Shown piece by piece: positions 8,971 through 17,819 of a stretch of 64,000 bases of DNA (position 1 is the stretch's first letter; the number at the start of each line of letters is the position of its first letter). This DNA is from Faunimonas pinastri. Lineage in GTDB: Bacteria > Pseudomonadota > Alphaproteobacteria > Rhizobiales > Afifellaceae. The DNA lies in NCBI RefSeq assembly GCF_900110915.1, contig NZ_FOFG01000015.1, positions 1 through 64,000 of the forward strand, written 5' to 3'. The notes beneath the pieces are model-generated. The model ran no database searches and was not told the DNA's origin. It saw only the letters and a program-made list of their open reading frames with translations. The position numbers and the translations under genes were made by a program.

Positions 8971-9755
8971 TGCTGGTCGACAGCCACTGCCATCTGGATT
9001 TCCCGGACTTCGCGACGGAGCTCGACGACGTCGTCCGTCGCGCCGGCTACGCGGGCGTCCGGCGACTGGTCACGATCTCCACGCGCGTTCGCGAGTTCGA
9101 CAAGATCCGCGCGATCGCCGAGCGGTTTCCGAATGTCTGGTGCTCGGTCGGCACGCATCCTCAGAATGCCCATGAGGAACTCGACATAACCGTCGACGAT
9201 CTCGTGCGTTTATCCGAACACCCGAAGGTCGTCGCGATCGGGGAGGCGGGGCTCGACTATCATTACGATACGTCGCCGCGAGAAGCTCAGGAGCAGGGCT
9301 TCCGGACCCATATCGCGGCTGCCCGCACCACCGGGTTGCCACTAGTGATCCATGCCCGCAGTGCCGACGAGGACATGATCTCGATCCTGCGCGAGGAGAC
9401 GGCGGCCGGCGCATTCCCGGCCGTGCTGCACTGCTTCTCCTCCGGCCGCGCCCTGGCCGAAGCGGGAATCGCTCTCGGGCTCTATGTTTCGTTTTCCGGC
9501 ATCCTGACGTTCCGCAACTCGCCCGAGATCCGGGCCATCGCCAAGGACATGCCGTCCGACCGCATCCTGGTCGAGACAGACGCGCCGTTCCTCGCGCCCG
9601 TGCCGCATCGTGGCAAGCGGAACGAGCCGGCCTTCACGCGGGAAACCGCGAAGGTGCTGGCGGAAACGCGGGGCGTCTCGCTGGAAGAGATCGCGAGCCA
9701 GACGACCGAGAACTTCCTGCGTCTCTTTTCCAAGGTCCCTGCGGAAGAAGCCTGA
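8970..9755 (+). CDS. tatD: TatD-family metal-dependent DNase/hydrolase
   Basis: TIM-barrel amidohydrolase-like enzyme (261 residues); characterised relatives act as 3'-5' exonucleases or D-aminoacyl-tRNA deacylases. Metal ligands are visible as DSHCHLDF near the N-terminus, the conserved glutamate in IGEAGLDYHYD, histidines in VIHARSADED and LHCFSSG, and the late aspartate in VETDAPFLAP. Start overlaps the metG stop by one base. The metG-tatD-MBL order is common in Hyphomicrobiales. Confidence 0.93.
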   Translation: MLVDSHCHLDFPDFATELDDVVRRAGYAGVRRLVTISTRVREFDKIRAIAERFPNVWCSVGTHPQNAHEELDITVDDLVRLSEHPKVVAIGEAGLDYHYDTSPREAQEQGFRTHIAAARTTGLPLVIHARSADEDMISILREETAAGAFPAVLHCFSSGRALAEAGIALGLYVSFSGILTFRNSPEIRAIAKDMPSDRILVETDAPFLAPVPHRGKRNEPAFTRETAKVLAETRGVSLEEIASQTTENFLRLFSKVPAEEA

Positions 9756-9757
9756 GC

Positions 9758-10567
9758 ATGTCCCACAGCCTCAAGGTCACCGTTCTAGGTTGCGGCTCGT
9801 CTCCGGGCGTGCCGCGCATCGGTGGCGACTGGGGGGCGTGCGATCCGGAAAACCCGAAGAACCGCCGTCGGCGCTGCTCCATTCTCGTGCAGCGCGGGGA
9901 GGCGGGTGCCACGACCGACGTTCTGGTCGACACCAGCCCCGACCTGCGTGAGCAATCGATCAGCGCCAGCCTCGCGCGCATCGACGGGGTGCTCTACACG
10001 CACCCTCATGCCGACCATATCCACGGGATCGACGATCTCCGTGGCTTCGTTCTCAACATGCGCCAGCGTGTCGATATCCACGCCAACGATCTGACCATGG
10101 AACGGCTTGTCGAGGGGTTCGGCTATTGCTTCGAGACGCCGCCGGGAAGCGATTATCCGCCGATCCTGAACGCCCACCGCCTCGTTGCCGGTGAACCGGT
10201 CAGCGTGGTGGGGCCAGGGGGGTCGGTCACGGCGCTGCCGATCGAGCAGCAGCATGGCCGCATCAAGTCGCTGGCCTTTCGCTTTGGCCGCTTCGGCTAT
10301 TCGTCCGACGTGAGCGATCTCGACGAGCGCGCGGCCGCGGAACTGCAGGGGCTCGACGTGTGGATCGTGGATGCGCTCCGCTACAAGCCGCATCCGAGCC
10401 ACTTTTCCGTGGACGAGGCGCTGAGCTGGGCGGAGCGGCTGAAACCGAAACGCACGATCCTCACGCACATGCATGTGGATCTCGATTACGAGACGCTTCG
10501 CCGGAGCCTGCCGGAAGGCGTCGAGCCGGCCTATGACGGCATGAGTTTCGACGTGGAGGTGGACTGA
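9758..10567 (+). CDS. Metallo-beta-lactamase-fold hydrolase (PhnP-like)
   Basis: Predicted zinc phosphodiesterase of 269 residues. The metal-binding signature is THPHADHIHGIDD near residue 85, with later ligands in SYSSDVSDLDE and LTHMHVDLDYE. The N-terminus LGCGSSPGVPRIGGDWGACD is typical of the PhnP/YycJ-like group, some of which cleave cyclic phosphodiesters such as phosphoribosyl 1,2-cyclic phosphate. No phosphonate genes are nearby, so the substrate cannot be inferred. Only two bases separate it from tatD, suggesting co-expression. Confidence 0.88.
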   Translation: MSHSLKVTVLGCGSSPGVPRIGGDWGACDPENPKNRRRRCSILVQRGEAGATTDVLVDTSPDLREQSISASLARIDGVLYTHPHADHIHGIDDLRGFVLNMRQRVDIHANDLTMERLVEGFGYCFETPPGSDYPPILNAHRLVAGEPVSVVGPGGSVTALPIEQQHGRIKSLAFRFGRFGYSSDVSDLDERAAAELQGLDVWIVDALRYKPHPSHFSVDEALSWAERLKPKRTILTHMHVDLDYETLRRSLPEGVEPAYDGMSFDVEVD

Positions 10568-10570
10568 GCG

Positions 10571-11041
10571 ATGGCGAAATCGACGCGCGCGACGCTGGCA
10601 CTCGACAAGGCGAAGATTGCGTACGAGACGCGCACCTACGAGTACGATCCGAACGTCGAGCGCATCGGGCTGCATGCGGCTGAAAGCATCGGCGCTTCCC
10701 CCGAAATCGTGTTGAAGACGCTGATGGCGCAGGTGGACGGCAGGACCGTTTGCGTCGTCGTTCCGTCCGACCGCGAGGTCAGCATGAGGAAGCTCGCGAG
10801 CGCCTTTGGCGGCAAGTCGGCGCAGATGATGAAGCCAGCCGATGCGGAGCGGAGCACCGGCTACCATGTCGGCGGGATCAGTCCGTTCGGACAGAAGCGG
10901 CAGGTCCCGACGGCCGTCGAGGCGGCGGCGCTCGAACACCCGCATGTCTTCATCAATGGCGGCCAGCGGGGCCTGCAGGTGCAGATCGACCCCGCGAGTG
11001 CGGTGGAAGCGCTCAAGGCGGTGGTCGCGGACCTCACCTGA
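10571..11041 (+). CDS. ybaK: Cys-tRNA(Pro)/Cys-tRNA(Cys) deacylase, YbaK/EbsC family
   Basis: Trans-editing enzyme of 156 residues that hydrolyses mischarged aminoacyl-tRNA. Family signatures seen include LKTLMAQVDGR, the conserved lysine region SMRKLASAFGGKSAQMM, and GYHVGGISPFGQK. Length and motifs match E. coli YbaK closely. It ends the tmk-to-ybaK run of tightly spaced plus-strand genes; a convergent minus-strand gene follows. Confidence 0.92.
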   Translation: MAKSTRATLALDKAKIAYETRTYEYDPNVERIGLHAAESIGASPEIVLKTLMAQVDGRTVCVVVPSDREVSMRKLASAFGGKSAQMMKPADAERSTGYHVGGISPFGQKRQVPTAVEAAALEHPHVFINGGQRGLQVQIDPASAVEALKAVVADLT

Positions 11042-11116
11042 TCGCCGGTTCGACAGGAGCCGCTCTATACCGACGGATCTCCCGATCGCACCGCGTCGAT
11101 CGGACCGGTGGACGGA

Positions 11117-11410
11117 TCAGGCGATCTTCGGCTTGCGCCTGCGCGTGGCCGAAAGAACGAACGCCCCGGCGGCTACGCCGACCACGGCCCACTTCAACGG
11201 CAGCGCGTCGGCCGTCTCCTTGCGAATCGCGACGACAGCCACGGTGCCCGGACGCGTCTCATAGCCGATCTGCCCCCTGGATTTCGCCTCGGCGATCTGC
11301 TGCGGCGAGACCTCCCATTCCGCGCCTCGCGATTTGTCATAGGCCATGAAGGCGCCACCGACGATAACGGCTGCGACCAGGGCGATGGACAGGCGGGCGG
11401 CAAGTTTCAT
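11117..11410 (-). CDS. Small membrane protein of unknown function
   Basis: A 97-residue protein I do not recognise. The start at 11410 is chosen because AAGG lies eight bases upstream and a hydrophobic helix then begins at residue 5 (SIALVAAVIVGGAFMAY). A second hydrophobic segment (about 72-88, KWAVVGVAAGAFVLSA) is followed by a basic tail RRRKPK, so both ends probably lie in the cytoplasm with a short periplasmic loop. It stands alone between convergent ybaK and a divergent lipoprotein gene. Confidence 0.6.
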   Translation of the reverse strand: MKLAARLSIALVAAVIVGGAFMAYDKSRGAEWEVSPQQIAEAKSRGQIGYETRPGTVAVVAIRKETADALPLKWAVVGVAAGAFVLSATRRRKPKIA

Positions 11411-11652
11411 TACGGATACCTTAGACTCTGATGCCGAATGGATAGGGATTGCGAGCGCATCCGTCCACCCATGGAAAACCAACGGCTGGCCGATCATTCG
11501 AACCGGGAACCTTGATCCCGCCAGGCCGAAATGCCACGACGGCCCTGTAGCAGCGGCATCATCGGCTTCGACATCAAAGACGGATGAGGCGGTTTACCGG
11601 AGCAGATCGGGCGGCAAGCAACCGCTCTGATGAAATTGAAACGGGACGATAC

Positions 11653-12618
11653 ATGATACGGCAGTTCGCCTTGGGCCTCATGCTTCTTGGCACATCCACC
11701 TTCGTCGCCGGATGCGACGACCAGAACAAGAAAGAGCCTTCCCAGGCATCCGCGAAGATCACATCCAGCCAGGCCGAGATCGAGAAGTACAACGACTACA
11801 TCGGCGTCGCCAACGATCTGACCCGGGGTTTCCGCGAGGCACTGGATAGCTATCGCGAGCGAATCGTGCCGAAACTCGCGACCGCGAAGCCGCTTAATGA
11901 ATACTACGTCGAACAAGATAACCGGATCGACAGGCTCGCGAGCGAGCTGAAGGATGCCCTAGCGCTCGCCGCGCCGATTCCGGAGATCGATGCCGCAGCG
12001 CAATCTTTCAGGTCGGCGCTGGAACAGCTTTCGCCGATCAGCCACGAACTCTCCAATTACGCCGACTCGAAGGGGTATCTGGCGGACAAGGGCGACAAGG
12101 CACGGGCGAGAAACGCGGACTATCTTGCAGCCCTGACGGAGACAGCCCAGCAGGAAGCGGCGTTCATGGACGGGGTGGACAAGCGCGACCGGGTGCTGAC
12201 GAAACGCCGCTTCGACGAGGCGCCAAAGGACACCGCCGCGTATTTCCGCGCGGGACTCATCTTCTACTCGAAGACTGCGATGGACGATGCGGCCAGGCTC
12301 TTCGGCGAGCCATCGTCGGAGGAACTCCGAAACACGTTCGAGACGGATATCAATCAGGTCAACGACGCAGCCAACAACTGGAATGCGAAGATGAAGGCCA
12401 GCGCCAACTGTAGCGGCATGATGAGCTCGATCAACTCGTTCCTGGCCCAAGGACGCACCGTGATAGAGAAGCTGCGCAATGGCAGCTACGAAGCGGAAGA
12501 GAAGCGCAAGAGCCCGCTGCCGGCGTCGCTTCGGCTGGGCACGCTGCAGGCCGGGGCGAAGGACCTCAATCAGCAGTTCAACAACATGATCAACAGCTTC
12601 AACAGGCCTTCCTGCTGA
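11653..12618 (+). CDS. DUF3829 (YiiG-like) lipoprotein
   Basis: Predicted outer- or inner-membrane lipoprotein of 321 residues. From the ATG at 11653 the signal peptide runs to the lipobox FVAGC, lipidated at C21. The remainder is soluble, helical and charged, with the repeated YNDYIGVANDL and YFRAGLIFYSKTAMDDA pattern I associate with DUF3829/YiiG proteins, whose function is unknown. The frame extends upstream to 11584 but that would put 23 polar residues before the signal peptide. No operon partner: 243 bases separate it from the divergent membrane protein and 206 from mazG. Confidence 0.75.
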   Translation: MIRQFALGLMLLGTSTFVAGCDDQNKKEPSQASAKITSSQAEIEKYNDYIGVANDLTRGFREALDSYRERIVPKLATAKPLNEYYVEQDNRIDRLASELKDALALAAPIPEIDAAAQSFRSALEQLSPISHELSNYADSKGYLADKGDKARARNADYLAALTETAQQEAAFMDGVDKRDRVLTKRRFDEAPKDTAAYFRAGLIFYSKTAMDDAARLFGEPSSEELRNTFETDINQVNDAANNWNAKMKASANCSGMMSSINSFLAQGRTVIEKLRNGSYEAEEKRKSPLPASLRLGTLQAGAKDLNQQFNNMINSFNRPSC

Positions 12619-12824
12619 AATTCAGCGCGACGCCGACCGGAAGGCAGGCGTCGCGGAGCTAACGGAAAACGCCCCAAATGCCGGGCCGCAAGACAATCTG
12701 GTTCCATAATATATGTTATGCGAATGGCGGGTACCGGATAGGTCCCGAGGGATGCCCTCCCTCTCTCGGTTTGGAATTCCGGCTCGGCCATGGCAAGAGA
12801 GATCGACACCACGGAGCGCCAACG

Positions 12825-13679
12825 ATGAATTCCAGCCGCGACATCAGCGATCTCATTGCGATCATGGCGAGGCTTCGGGATCCGCAATCCGGCTGCCCGT
12901 GGGACCTGAAGCAGGATTTCACATCCATCGCTCCCTATGCCATCGAGGAAGCGTATGAGGTCGTGGATGCGATCGAGCGGCAGGATTTCGACGACCTCTG
13001 CGACGAACTCGGCGATCTCCTGTTCCAGGTGGTCTTCCATGCGCGCATGGCAAGCGAGGCAGGACTTTTCGAGTTCGGCGATGTCGTCGAGGCGATCACT
13101 ACCAAGATGATCCGCCGCCATCCTCACATCTTCGGTGGGCTGACGGCCGACGATGCGGACCACGTGAAGCGACGCTGGGACGAGATCAAGGCAACGGAGA
13201 AAGCCGACCGCGCTTCAAGGCGGCAGGATGCGTCGGGTGGAGCCCACCGCGAACCAGGTCTCCTTGATGATGTGCCGGTTGGCATGCCGGCGTTGACGCG
13301 GGCCGTGAAGTTGCAGAAGCGCGCCGGCAGCGTCGGCTTCGATTGGAACGATCCGCGCGCCGTTATCGCCAAGATCCGCGAGGAGCTGGACGAGTTCGAG
13401 GCCGAACTGCCGGAGAGCGGCAAGCCCTCGGTCGGGCAGCATGCGCGACAGCAGGATGAACTGGGCGATGTGCTTTTCGCCGTCGCGAACCTCGGCCGTC
13501 ATCTGAAGATCGATCCGGAAGCCTCTCTAAGATCGACAAATTCCAAGTTTCTTCGCCGCTTCGGCTTCATCGAAACAGCGCTGCGGGAGCGAGGCCGCGC
13601 GCTTGGCGAGGCACCCTTGGACGAGATGGAAGCCCTCTGGATGGAGGCCAAGGCGGCAGAGGCGGGAAAGGCCTCCTAG
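12825..13679 (+). CDS. mazG: Nucleoside triphosphate pyrophosphohydrolase MazG
   Basis: Hydrolyses (d)NTPs to monophosphates plus pyrophosphate, cleaning damaged nucleotides and influencing ppGpp signalling. The ATG at 12825 is preceded by GGAG at eight bases, giving 284 residues with the family N-terminus LRDPQSGCPWDLKQD. Two all-alpha MazG repeats show the metal-binding pattern EEAYEVVDAIE...DELGDLLFQVVFHA (about 38-70) and a second copy EELDEFEAELPE...DELGDVLFAVANL. It converges with hflX (gap 20 bases). Confidence 0.93.
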   Translation: MNSSRDISDLIAIMARLRDPQSGCPWDLKQDFTSIAPYAIEEAYEVVDAIERQDFDDLCDELGDLLFQVVFHARMASEAGLFEFGDVVEAITTKMIRRHPHIFGGLTADDADHVKRRWDEIKATEKADRASRRQDASGGAHREPGLLDDVPVGMPALTRAVKLQKRAGSVGFDWNDPRAVIAKIREELDEFEAELPESGKPSVGQHARQQDELGDVLFAVANLGRHLKIDPEASLRSTNSKFLRRFGFIETALRERGRALGEAPLDEMEALWMEAKAAEAGKAS

Positions 13680-13699
13680 CCGCTCGCCGCGTGGTGGCC

Positions 13700-15136
13700 T
13701 CAGGCCAACGCGGCGCCCTGCTGATCATCCGACAGGCCCGAGACCTCGGCGGAGGCTTGCGCCGCCCAGTGCAGGAAACTCTCGATCCGCTTTTCCGAAA
13801 TCCGGACCTGGAACTCGGCGCTGCCATCATCCGGATCGTCGGTCCGGCCAAGCACTTCCGTGTGCTCGTAGAGCCATGAGCTTCCACCCATGCGGTTCGG
13901 TGCAAGGCGAACAGTCATGACGCGGCGGCCGCCGAACAGAATCTCGGTGATGCGGGAGAGCAGGGCGTCGATCCCCTCCCCGGTTACTGACGAAACCGCG
14001 ACGGCCTTGACGCCGTCGCGCTCGGCGCGAAGTTCCACGGCGTGCAGCTGCTCGGGATCGAGCAGGTCCACCTTGTTCCAGACCTCCAGCATTTCCCGGT
14101 TTGCGCCGGGCATGATGCCGAGTTCCGCCAGCACATGCATGACATCGGCCGCCTGCGGCTCGCTTTCCGGCGTAGCGATATCGCGGACATGCAGGATGAG
14201 GTCGGCTTCCAGCACCTCTTCCAGCGTGGCGCGGAAGGCCGCAACCAGCGAGGTCGGCAGGTCGGAGATGAATCCCACGGTGTCGGAAAGGATGATCTCC
14301 TCGCCATGCGGCAGCTTCACGCGCCGAAGCGTCGGGTCCAGCGTTGCGAAAAGCATGTTCTTGGCGAGGATGCCGGCGCCGGTCAGGCGATTGAACAGTG
14401 TCGATTTGCCGGCATTGGTGTAGCCGACGAGCGCCACTGTCGGATGTTCGGAGCGCTTGCGCTGGGCGCGATGGACCGAACGCATGTTGCGCACGCCTTC
14501 AAGCAGCTTCTCGATCTGCTTGATGCGGCCCTGGATCTGCCGACGGTCCGCTTCGATCTGGGTCTCGCCGGGACCGCCCAGGAAGCCGAAGCCGCCGCGC
14601 TGGCGCTCAAGGTGAGTCCACGACCGCACCAGTCGGCTGCGCTGATAGTTCAGATGCGCGAGCTCAACCTGCAGGCGCCCTTCCCGGGTCTGCGCGCGGT
14701 CGCCGAAGATCTCGAGAATAAGGCTGGTGCGATCGACGACCTTGGCCGTCCACGCCTTTTCCAGGTTGCGCTGCTGCACGGGTGTAAGCGGATGATCAAC
14801 CACGACGAGCGCCGCCTCGTGCGTCTTCACGAGCTCGGCGATTTCCTCGACCTTGCCGGTTCCGAGAAGTGTCGCCGGGAGCGCCTTGCGGACGGGGACG
14901 ATCAGACGGTCCGCGATGACCAGCCCGATCGCCTCGGCGAGGCCCACAGCTTCCGTCAGTCGGTCGTCCCGGCCCCGGGAAAGGTCCGGCTCTCCGGCAT
15001 TGTCGGTGTCGTTGCGGTTGGTGACCGGGAGTATCACGATCGCCACCGTCGGCTTCGCCGCGGTGGAGTGAGAGACCGCCCCGTTTGGGGAGCGGTCCAT
15101 CTGAGCGTTCAGTTCAGTTTCGTCCGATTTCTGCAA
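13700..15136 (-). CDS. hflX: Ribosome-associated GTPase HflX
   Basis: GTPase that binds the large ribosomal subunit and can split stalled or heat-stressed 70S ribosomes. The HflX N-terminal domain is followed by the linker GGFGFLGGPGETQIEADRR, then the G domain with G1 GYTNAGKST, G3 DTVGFI and G4 NKVD. Start choice: the TTG at 15136, directly abutting the hfq stop, has a GGTGAG in range; an ATG at 15100 would remove 12 residues and has no clear ribosome-binding site. hfq-hflX coupling is conserved across proteobacteria. Confidence 0.93.
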   Translation of the reverse strand: MQKSDETELNAQMDRSPNGAVSHSTAAKPTVAIVILPVTNRNDTDNAGEPDLSRGRDDRLTEAVGLAEAIGLVIADRLIVPVRKALPATLLGTGKVEEIAELVKTHEAALVVVDHPLTPVQQRNLEKAWTAKVVDRTSLILEIFGDRAQTREGRLQVELAHLNYQRSRLVRSWTHLERQRGGFGFLGGPGETQIEADRRQIQGRIKQIEKLLEGVRNMRSVHRAQRKRSEHPTVALVGYTNAGKSTLFNRLTGAGILAKNMLFATLDPTLRRVKLPHGEEIILSDTVGFISDLPTSLVAAFRATLEEVLEADLILHVRDIATPESEPQAADVMHVLAELGIMPGANREMLEVWNKVDLLDPEQLHAVELRAERDGVKAVAVSSVTGEGIDALLSRITEILFGGRRVMTVRLAPNRMGGSSWLYEHTEVLGRTDDPDDGSAEFQVRISEKRIESFLHWAAQASAEVSGLSDDQQGAALA

Positions 15137-15385
15137 TCACTCACCCGAAACGTCTTGTTCGGGCTCGAACAGCTGCACCGGATGCGACGGCATCACTGTC
15201 GAGATGGCGTGCTTGTAGACGAGCTGGGAATGCCCGTCGCGGCGCAGAAGCAGACAGAAATTGTCGAACCAGGAAACAACGCCCTGGAGTTTCACGCCGT
15301 TGACGAGGAAAATCGTGAGGGGGATCTTCGCCTTGCGGACGTGGTTCAGGAACGTGTCCTGAAGATTGTGACTCTTTTCAGCCAT
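15137..15385 (-). CDS. hfq: RNA chaperone Hfq
   Basis: Sm-like hexameric protein of 82 residues that pairs small RNAs with mRNAs. From ATG 15385 it reads [18 protein letters not shown], then the Sm1 motif [20 protein letters not shown] and the Sm2 motif [11 protein letters not shown], all canonical. The C-terminal tail is short and acidic as in other alphaproteobacteria. In rhizobia Hfq supports nitrogen regulation, which fits its position downstream of ntrX and dat. Confidence 0.97.
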   Translation of the reverse strand: MAEKSHNLQDTFLNHVRKAKIPLTIFLVNGVKLQGVVSWFDNFCLLLRRDGHSQLVYKHAISTVMPSHPVQLFEPEQDVSGE

Positions 15386-15489
15386 TTTAGGATTTCGGCC
15401 CGGTCTTAGGTTATTATGAGGAAGCGACACTGCCCGTTTCCACCGGCGCTGTCACCCCCTTCGCACGTCTATGTGGTGTGCGAAAACGT

Positions 15490-16347
15490 TCAGTCCAGTT
15501 CAGCGACTTCGTGGAATGCGGCGCGGAGCCGCATCGCGATCGAGCCGGGTTTACCGTTCGCGACGGGCGAACCGTCGATCTCCACGATCGGCGTGATGAT
15601 GGTCGTCGCGCCGGTGCTGAAGGCCTCCCGCGCCCGCTTGGCCTCATCGACGGTAAACTTGCGTTCCTCCACGCGAATGCCCTCGCGTTCCGCCACCCTG
15701 GTCGCGGTCATGCGGGTGATACCCGGCAGGATACCGGTGCCGTTCGGTCGCGTGACGAGCACGCCGTCCTGCGTCACGATCCAGGCCGTGGTGGAGGCCC
15801 CTTCCGTGACGAAACCGTCAGCGTCCACGAGCCACGCCTCTTTGGCGCCGGCTTCCCGGGCCTTGGTCTTGGCGATGGCGTTGGGCAGCAGACCGACGGT
15901 CTTGATGTCCACACGCTCCCAGCGATTGTCCGGCATGGTGATGACGGAGATGCCTTCCTCCGCCGTGTGCTCGTTCTTCTCGCGCGAGATGCTGCGCACC
16001 GTGGCGACCACCGCCGGACGGATATCGGCGGTCGGGAACGCATGATCGCGGCGCGCGACGCCGCGCGTAATCTGGAGGTAGACGAAGCCCTCGCGGACGC
16101 GGTTGCGCACGACCACTTCGTCCAGCACCATGCCGAGCGCCAGGCGCGACATGGGCGGCGTGATGGACAGCTCCCGCAGCGAACGCTCCAGCCGGTCCAT
16201 ATGCAGGCGCCGGTCGACCAGCCTGCCCTTCAGGATCTCGCACACCTCATAGACCCCGTCGGCGAACTGATAGCCGCGATCCTCGATGTGAACCTGGGCC
16301 TGGGCGTGCGGCACATAGCGGCCGTTCACGTAGGCAATGCGGGACAT
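15490..16347 (-). CDS. dat: D-amino-acid aminotransferase
   Basis: Fold-type IV PLP aminotransferase (285 residues) that interconverts D-alanine and D-glutamate with 2-oxo acids. The start at 16347 has AAAGG seven bases upstream and yields MSRIAYVNGRYVPH. Typical motifs are EDRGYQFADGVYEV, the PLP-lysine region VDIKTVGLLPNAIAK and EGASTTAWIV, with cofactor-phosphate contacts in ILPGITR. Branched-chain aminotransferase or aminodeoxychorismate lyase are related alternatives, but the ntrX-dat-hfq order argues for Dat. Confidence 0.88.
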   Translation of the reverse strand: MSRIAYVNGRYVPHAQAQVHIEDRGYQFADGVYEVCEILKGRLVDRRLHMDRLERSLRELSITPPMSRLALGMVLDEVVVRNRVREGFVYLQITRGVARRDHAFPTADIRPAVVATVRSISREKNEHTAEEGISVITMPDNRWERVDIKTVGLLPNAIAKTKAREAGAKEAWLVDADGFVTEGASTTAWIVTQDGVLVTRPNGTGILPGITRMTATRVAEREGIRVEERKFTVDEAKRAREAFSTGATTIITPIVEIDGSPVANGKPGSIAMRLRAAFHEVAELD

Positions 16348-16455
16348 GACAGACCTTTCATCGCGCAATCACGCTGCTTTCCTGCGCCTCCGGCAGGGTG
16401 GATGCAACGCTCAAACAGAAGCGAGCGAGGCTCGGGGGCAGCCGGACGAGTCCGA

Positions 16456-17817
16456 TCAGACGCCGAGGCTCTTGAGCTTGCGGTGCAAGGCGGAGCGCTC
16501 CATGCCGACGAACTCCGCCGTGCGCGAGATATTGCCGCTGAAGCGATTGATCTGCGCCTGCAGGTATTCGCGCTCGAACACCTCGCGCGCCTCGCGAAGC
16601 GGCAACGACATGATGTGCGTGGAGCCGTTGGTCGGGCTCGACGGCAGGATCTCACCGATCTCTGACGGCAGCATGTCGGCCGTGATCACCGCCTCGGGAT
16701 CGCCGCGCGTCAGGATCATCAGCCGCTCGACATTGTTCCGGAGCTGCCGGAGGTTGCCCGGCCAGTCATGCGCCTGCAGCACGGCCATCGCGTCCTCGCC
16801 GATCTGGCGTACAGGCAGGCCGGTTGAGGAGGAAAGCTGGCCCATGAAGAGGGCGACGAGGTCAGGGATATCCTCCCGCCGCTCCGCCAGCGCCGGAACG
16901 CGCAGCGGCACGACGCTGAGGCGATGGAAAAGGTCCTCGCGGAACCGCCCTTCGGCGATCTCCGTCTCCATGTCGCGGGCCGTGGAGGACAGGATGCGCA
17001 CATCCACCTTCACGCGGCCGGAGCCGCCGACACGCTCGAAAGTCTGGTCGAGCAGCACGCGCAGGATCTTGTTCTGCGTTTCGCGCGGCATGTCGGCGAT
17101 CTCGTCGAGATAGAGCGTGCCGCCGTGCGCCTCTTCCAGCGCGCCGACCTTGCGGGCCGATCCGTTCACGGCTTCCGTGCCGAAGAGCTCGATCTCCATG
17201 CGCTCCGGCGTGATCGCCGCCGCGTTCAACACCACGAAGGGGCCGGATGCGCGGCTGGAAGCGGCATGGATGGTGCGGGCGACCTGCTCCTTGCCGGAGC
17301 CGGAGGCGCCGAAGATCATGATGCGGCTGTTTGTCGGCGCGGTGCGCTCGATCGTCTGCCGCAGCTGGCTCATGACGGTGGACGAGCCGACGAGCCCCTT
17401 GGTGTCGCCCGACCGCTGCTTGAGGTCGGCGATCTCGCGCTTCATCTTCGAGGCTTCGAGCGCGCGCTCGGCGACGAGGACCAGGCGGTCCGCCTTGAAC
17501 GGCTTCTCGATGTAATCGTAGGCCCCGCGCTTGATGGCGGAGACGGCGGTCTCGACATTGCCATGGCCGGAGATCATCACGACCGGCATGTCCGGATGTT
17601 GCCGATGGATCTCGTCCAGCAGGGCAAGACCGTCCAGCCGGCTGCCCTGCAGCCAGATGTCGAGGAAAATGAGATTCGGCCGACGGTCGGCGATGACCTT
17701 CAGGGCGCTGTCGCTGTCCGATGCGGTTCGTGTCCCGTGACCTTCATCTTCCAGGATGCCGGCGACGATATCGCGGATATCCGCTTCGTCATCGACAACA
17801 AGGATATCGGTTGCCAT
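16456..17817 (-). CDS. ntrX: Nitrogen-regulation response regulator NtrX
   Basis: Response regulator (453 residues) partnered with NtrY. Receiver domain 1-120 with phospho-acceptor aspartate in LIFLDIWLQ near 53; AAA+ domain about 140-370 with Walker A GASGSGKE and Walker B GGTLYLDEIAD; C-terminal Fis-type helix-turn-helix ending RSALHRKLKSLGV. The sigma-54 contact loop GAFTGA is absent: the segment after ELFGTE reads AVNGSARKVGAL. Alphaproteobacterial NtrX is known to lack this loop and may act without sigma-54. Two bases separate it from ntrY. Confidence 0.95.
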   Translation of the reverse strand: MATDILVVDDEADIRDIVAGILEDEGHGTRTASDSDSALKVIADRRPNLIFLDIWLQGSRLDGLALLDEIHRQHPDMPVVMISGHGNVETAVSAIKRGAYDYIEKPFKADRLVLVAERALEASKMKREIADLKQRSGDTKGLVGSSTVMSQLRQTIERTAPTNSRIMIFGASGSGKEQVARTIHAASSRASGPFVVLNAAAITPERMEIELFGTEAVNGSARKVGALEEAHGGTLYLDEIADMPRETQNKILRVLLDQTFERVGGSGRVKVDVRILSSTARDMETEIAEGRFREDLFHRLSVVPLRVPALAERREDIPDLVALFMGQLSSSTGLPVRQIGEDAMAVLQAHDWPGNLRQLRNNVERLMILTRGDPEAVITADMLPSEIGEILPSSPTNGSTHIMSLPLREAREVFEREYLQAQINRFSGNISRTAEFVGMERSALHRKLKSLGV

Positions 17818-17819
17818 TC

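Noticed and set aside
12627-12654. Stem-loop GCGACGCC/GGCGTCGC after the DUF3829 lipoprotein gene
   Set aside because: The 8-bp stem has a 12-base loop and no T-run, so calling it an intrinsic terminator is not justified.
14042-15409. 455-codon open frame on the plus strand opposite hflX and hfq
   Set aside because: It spans two confident genes on the other strand and has no recognisable motif or ribosome-binding site.
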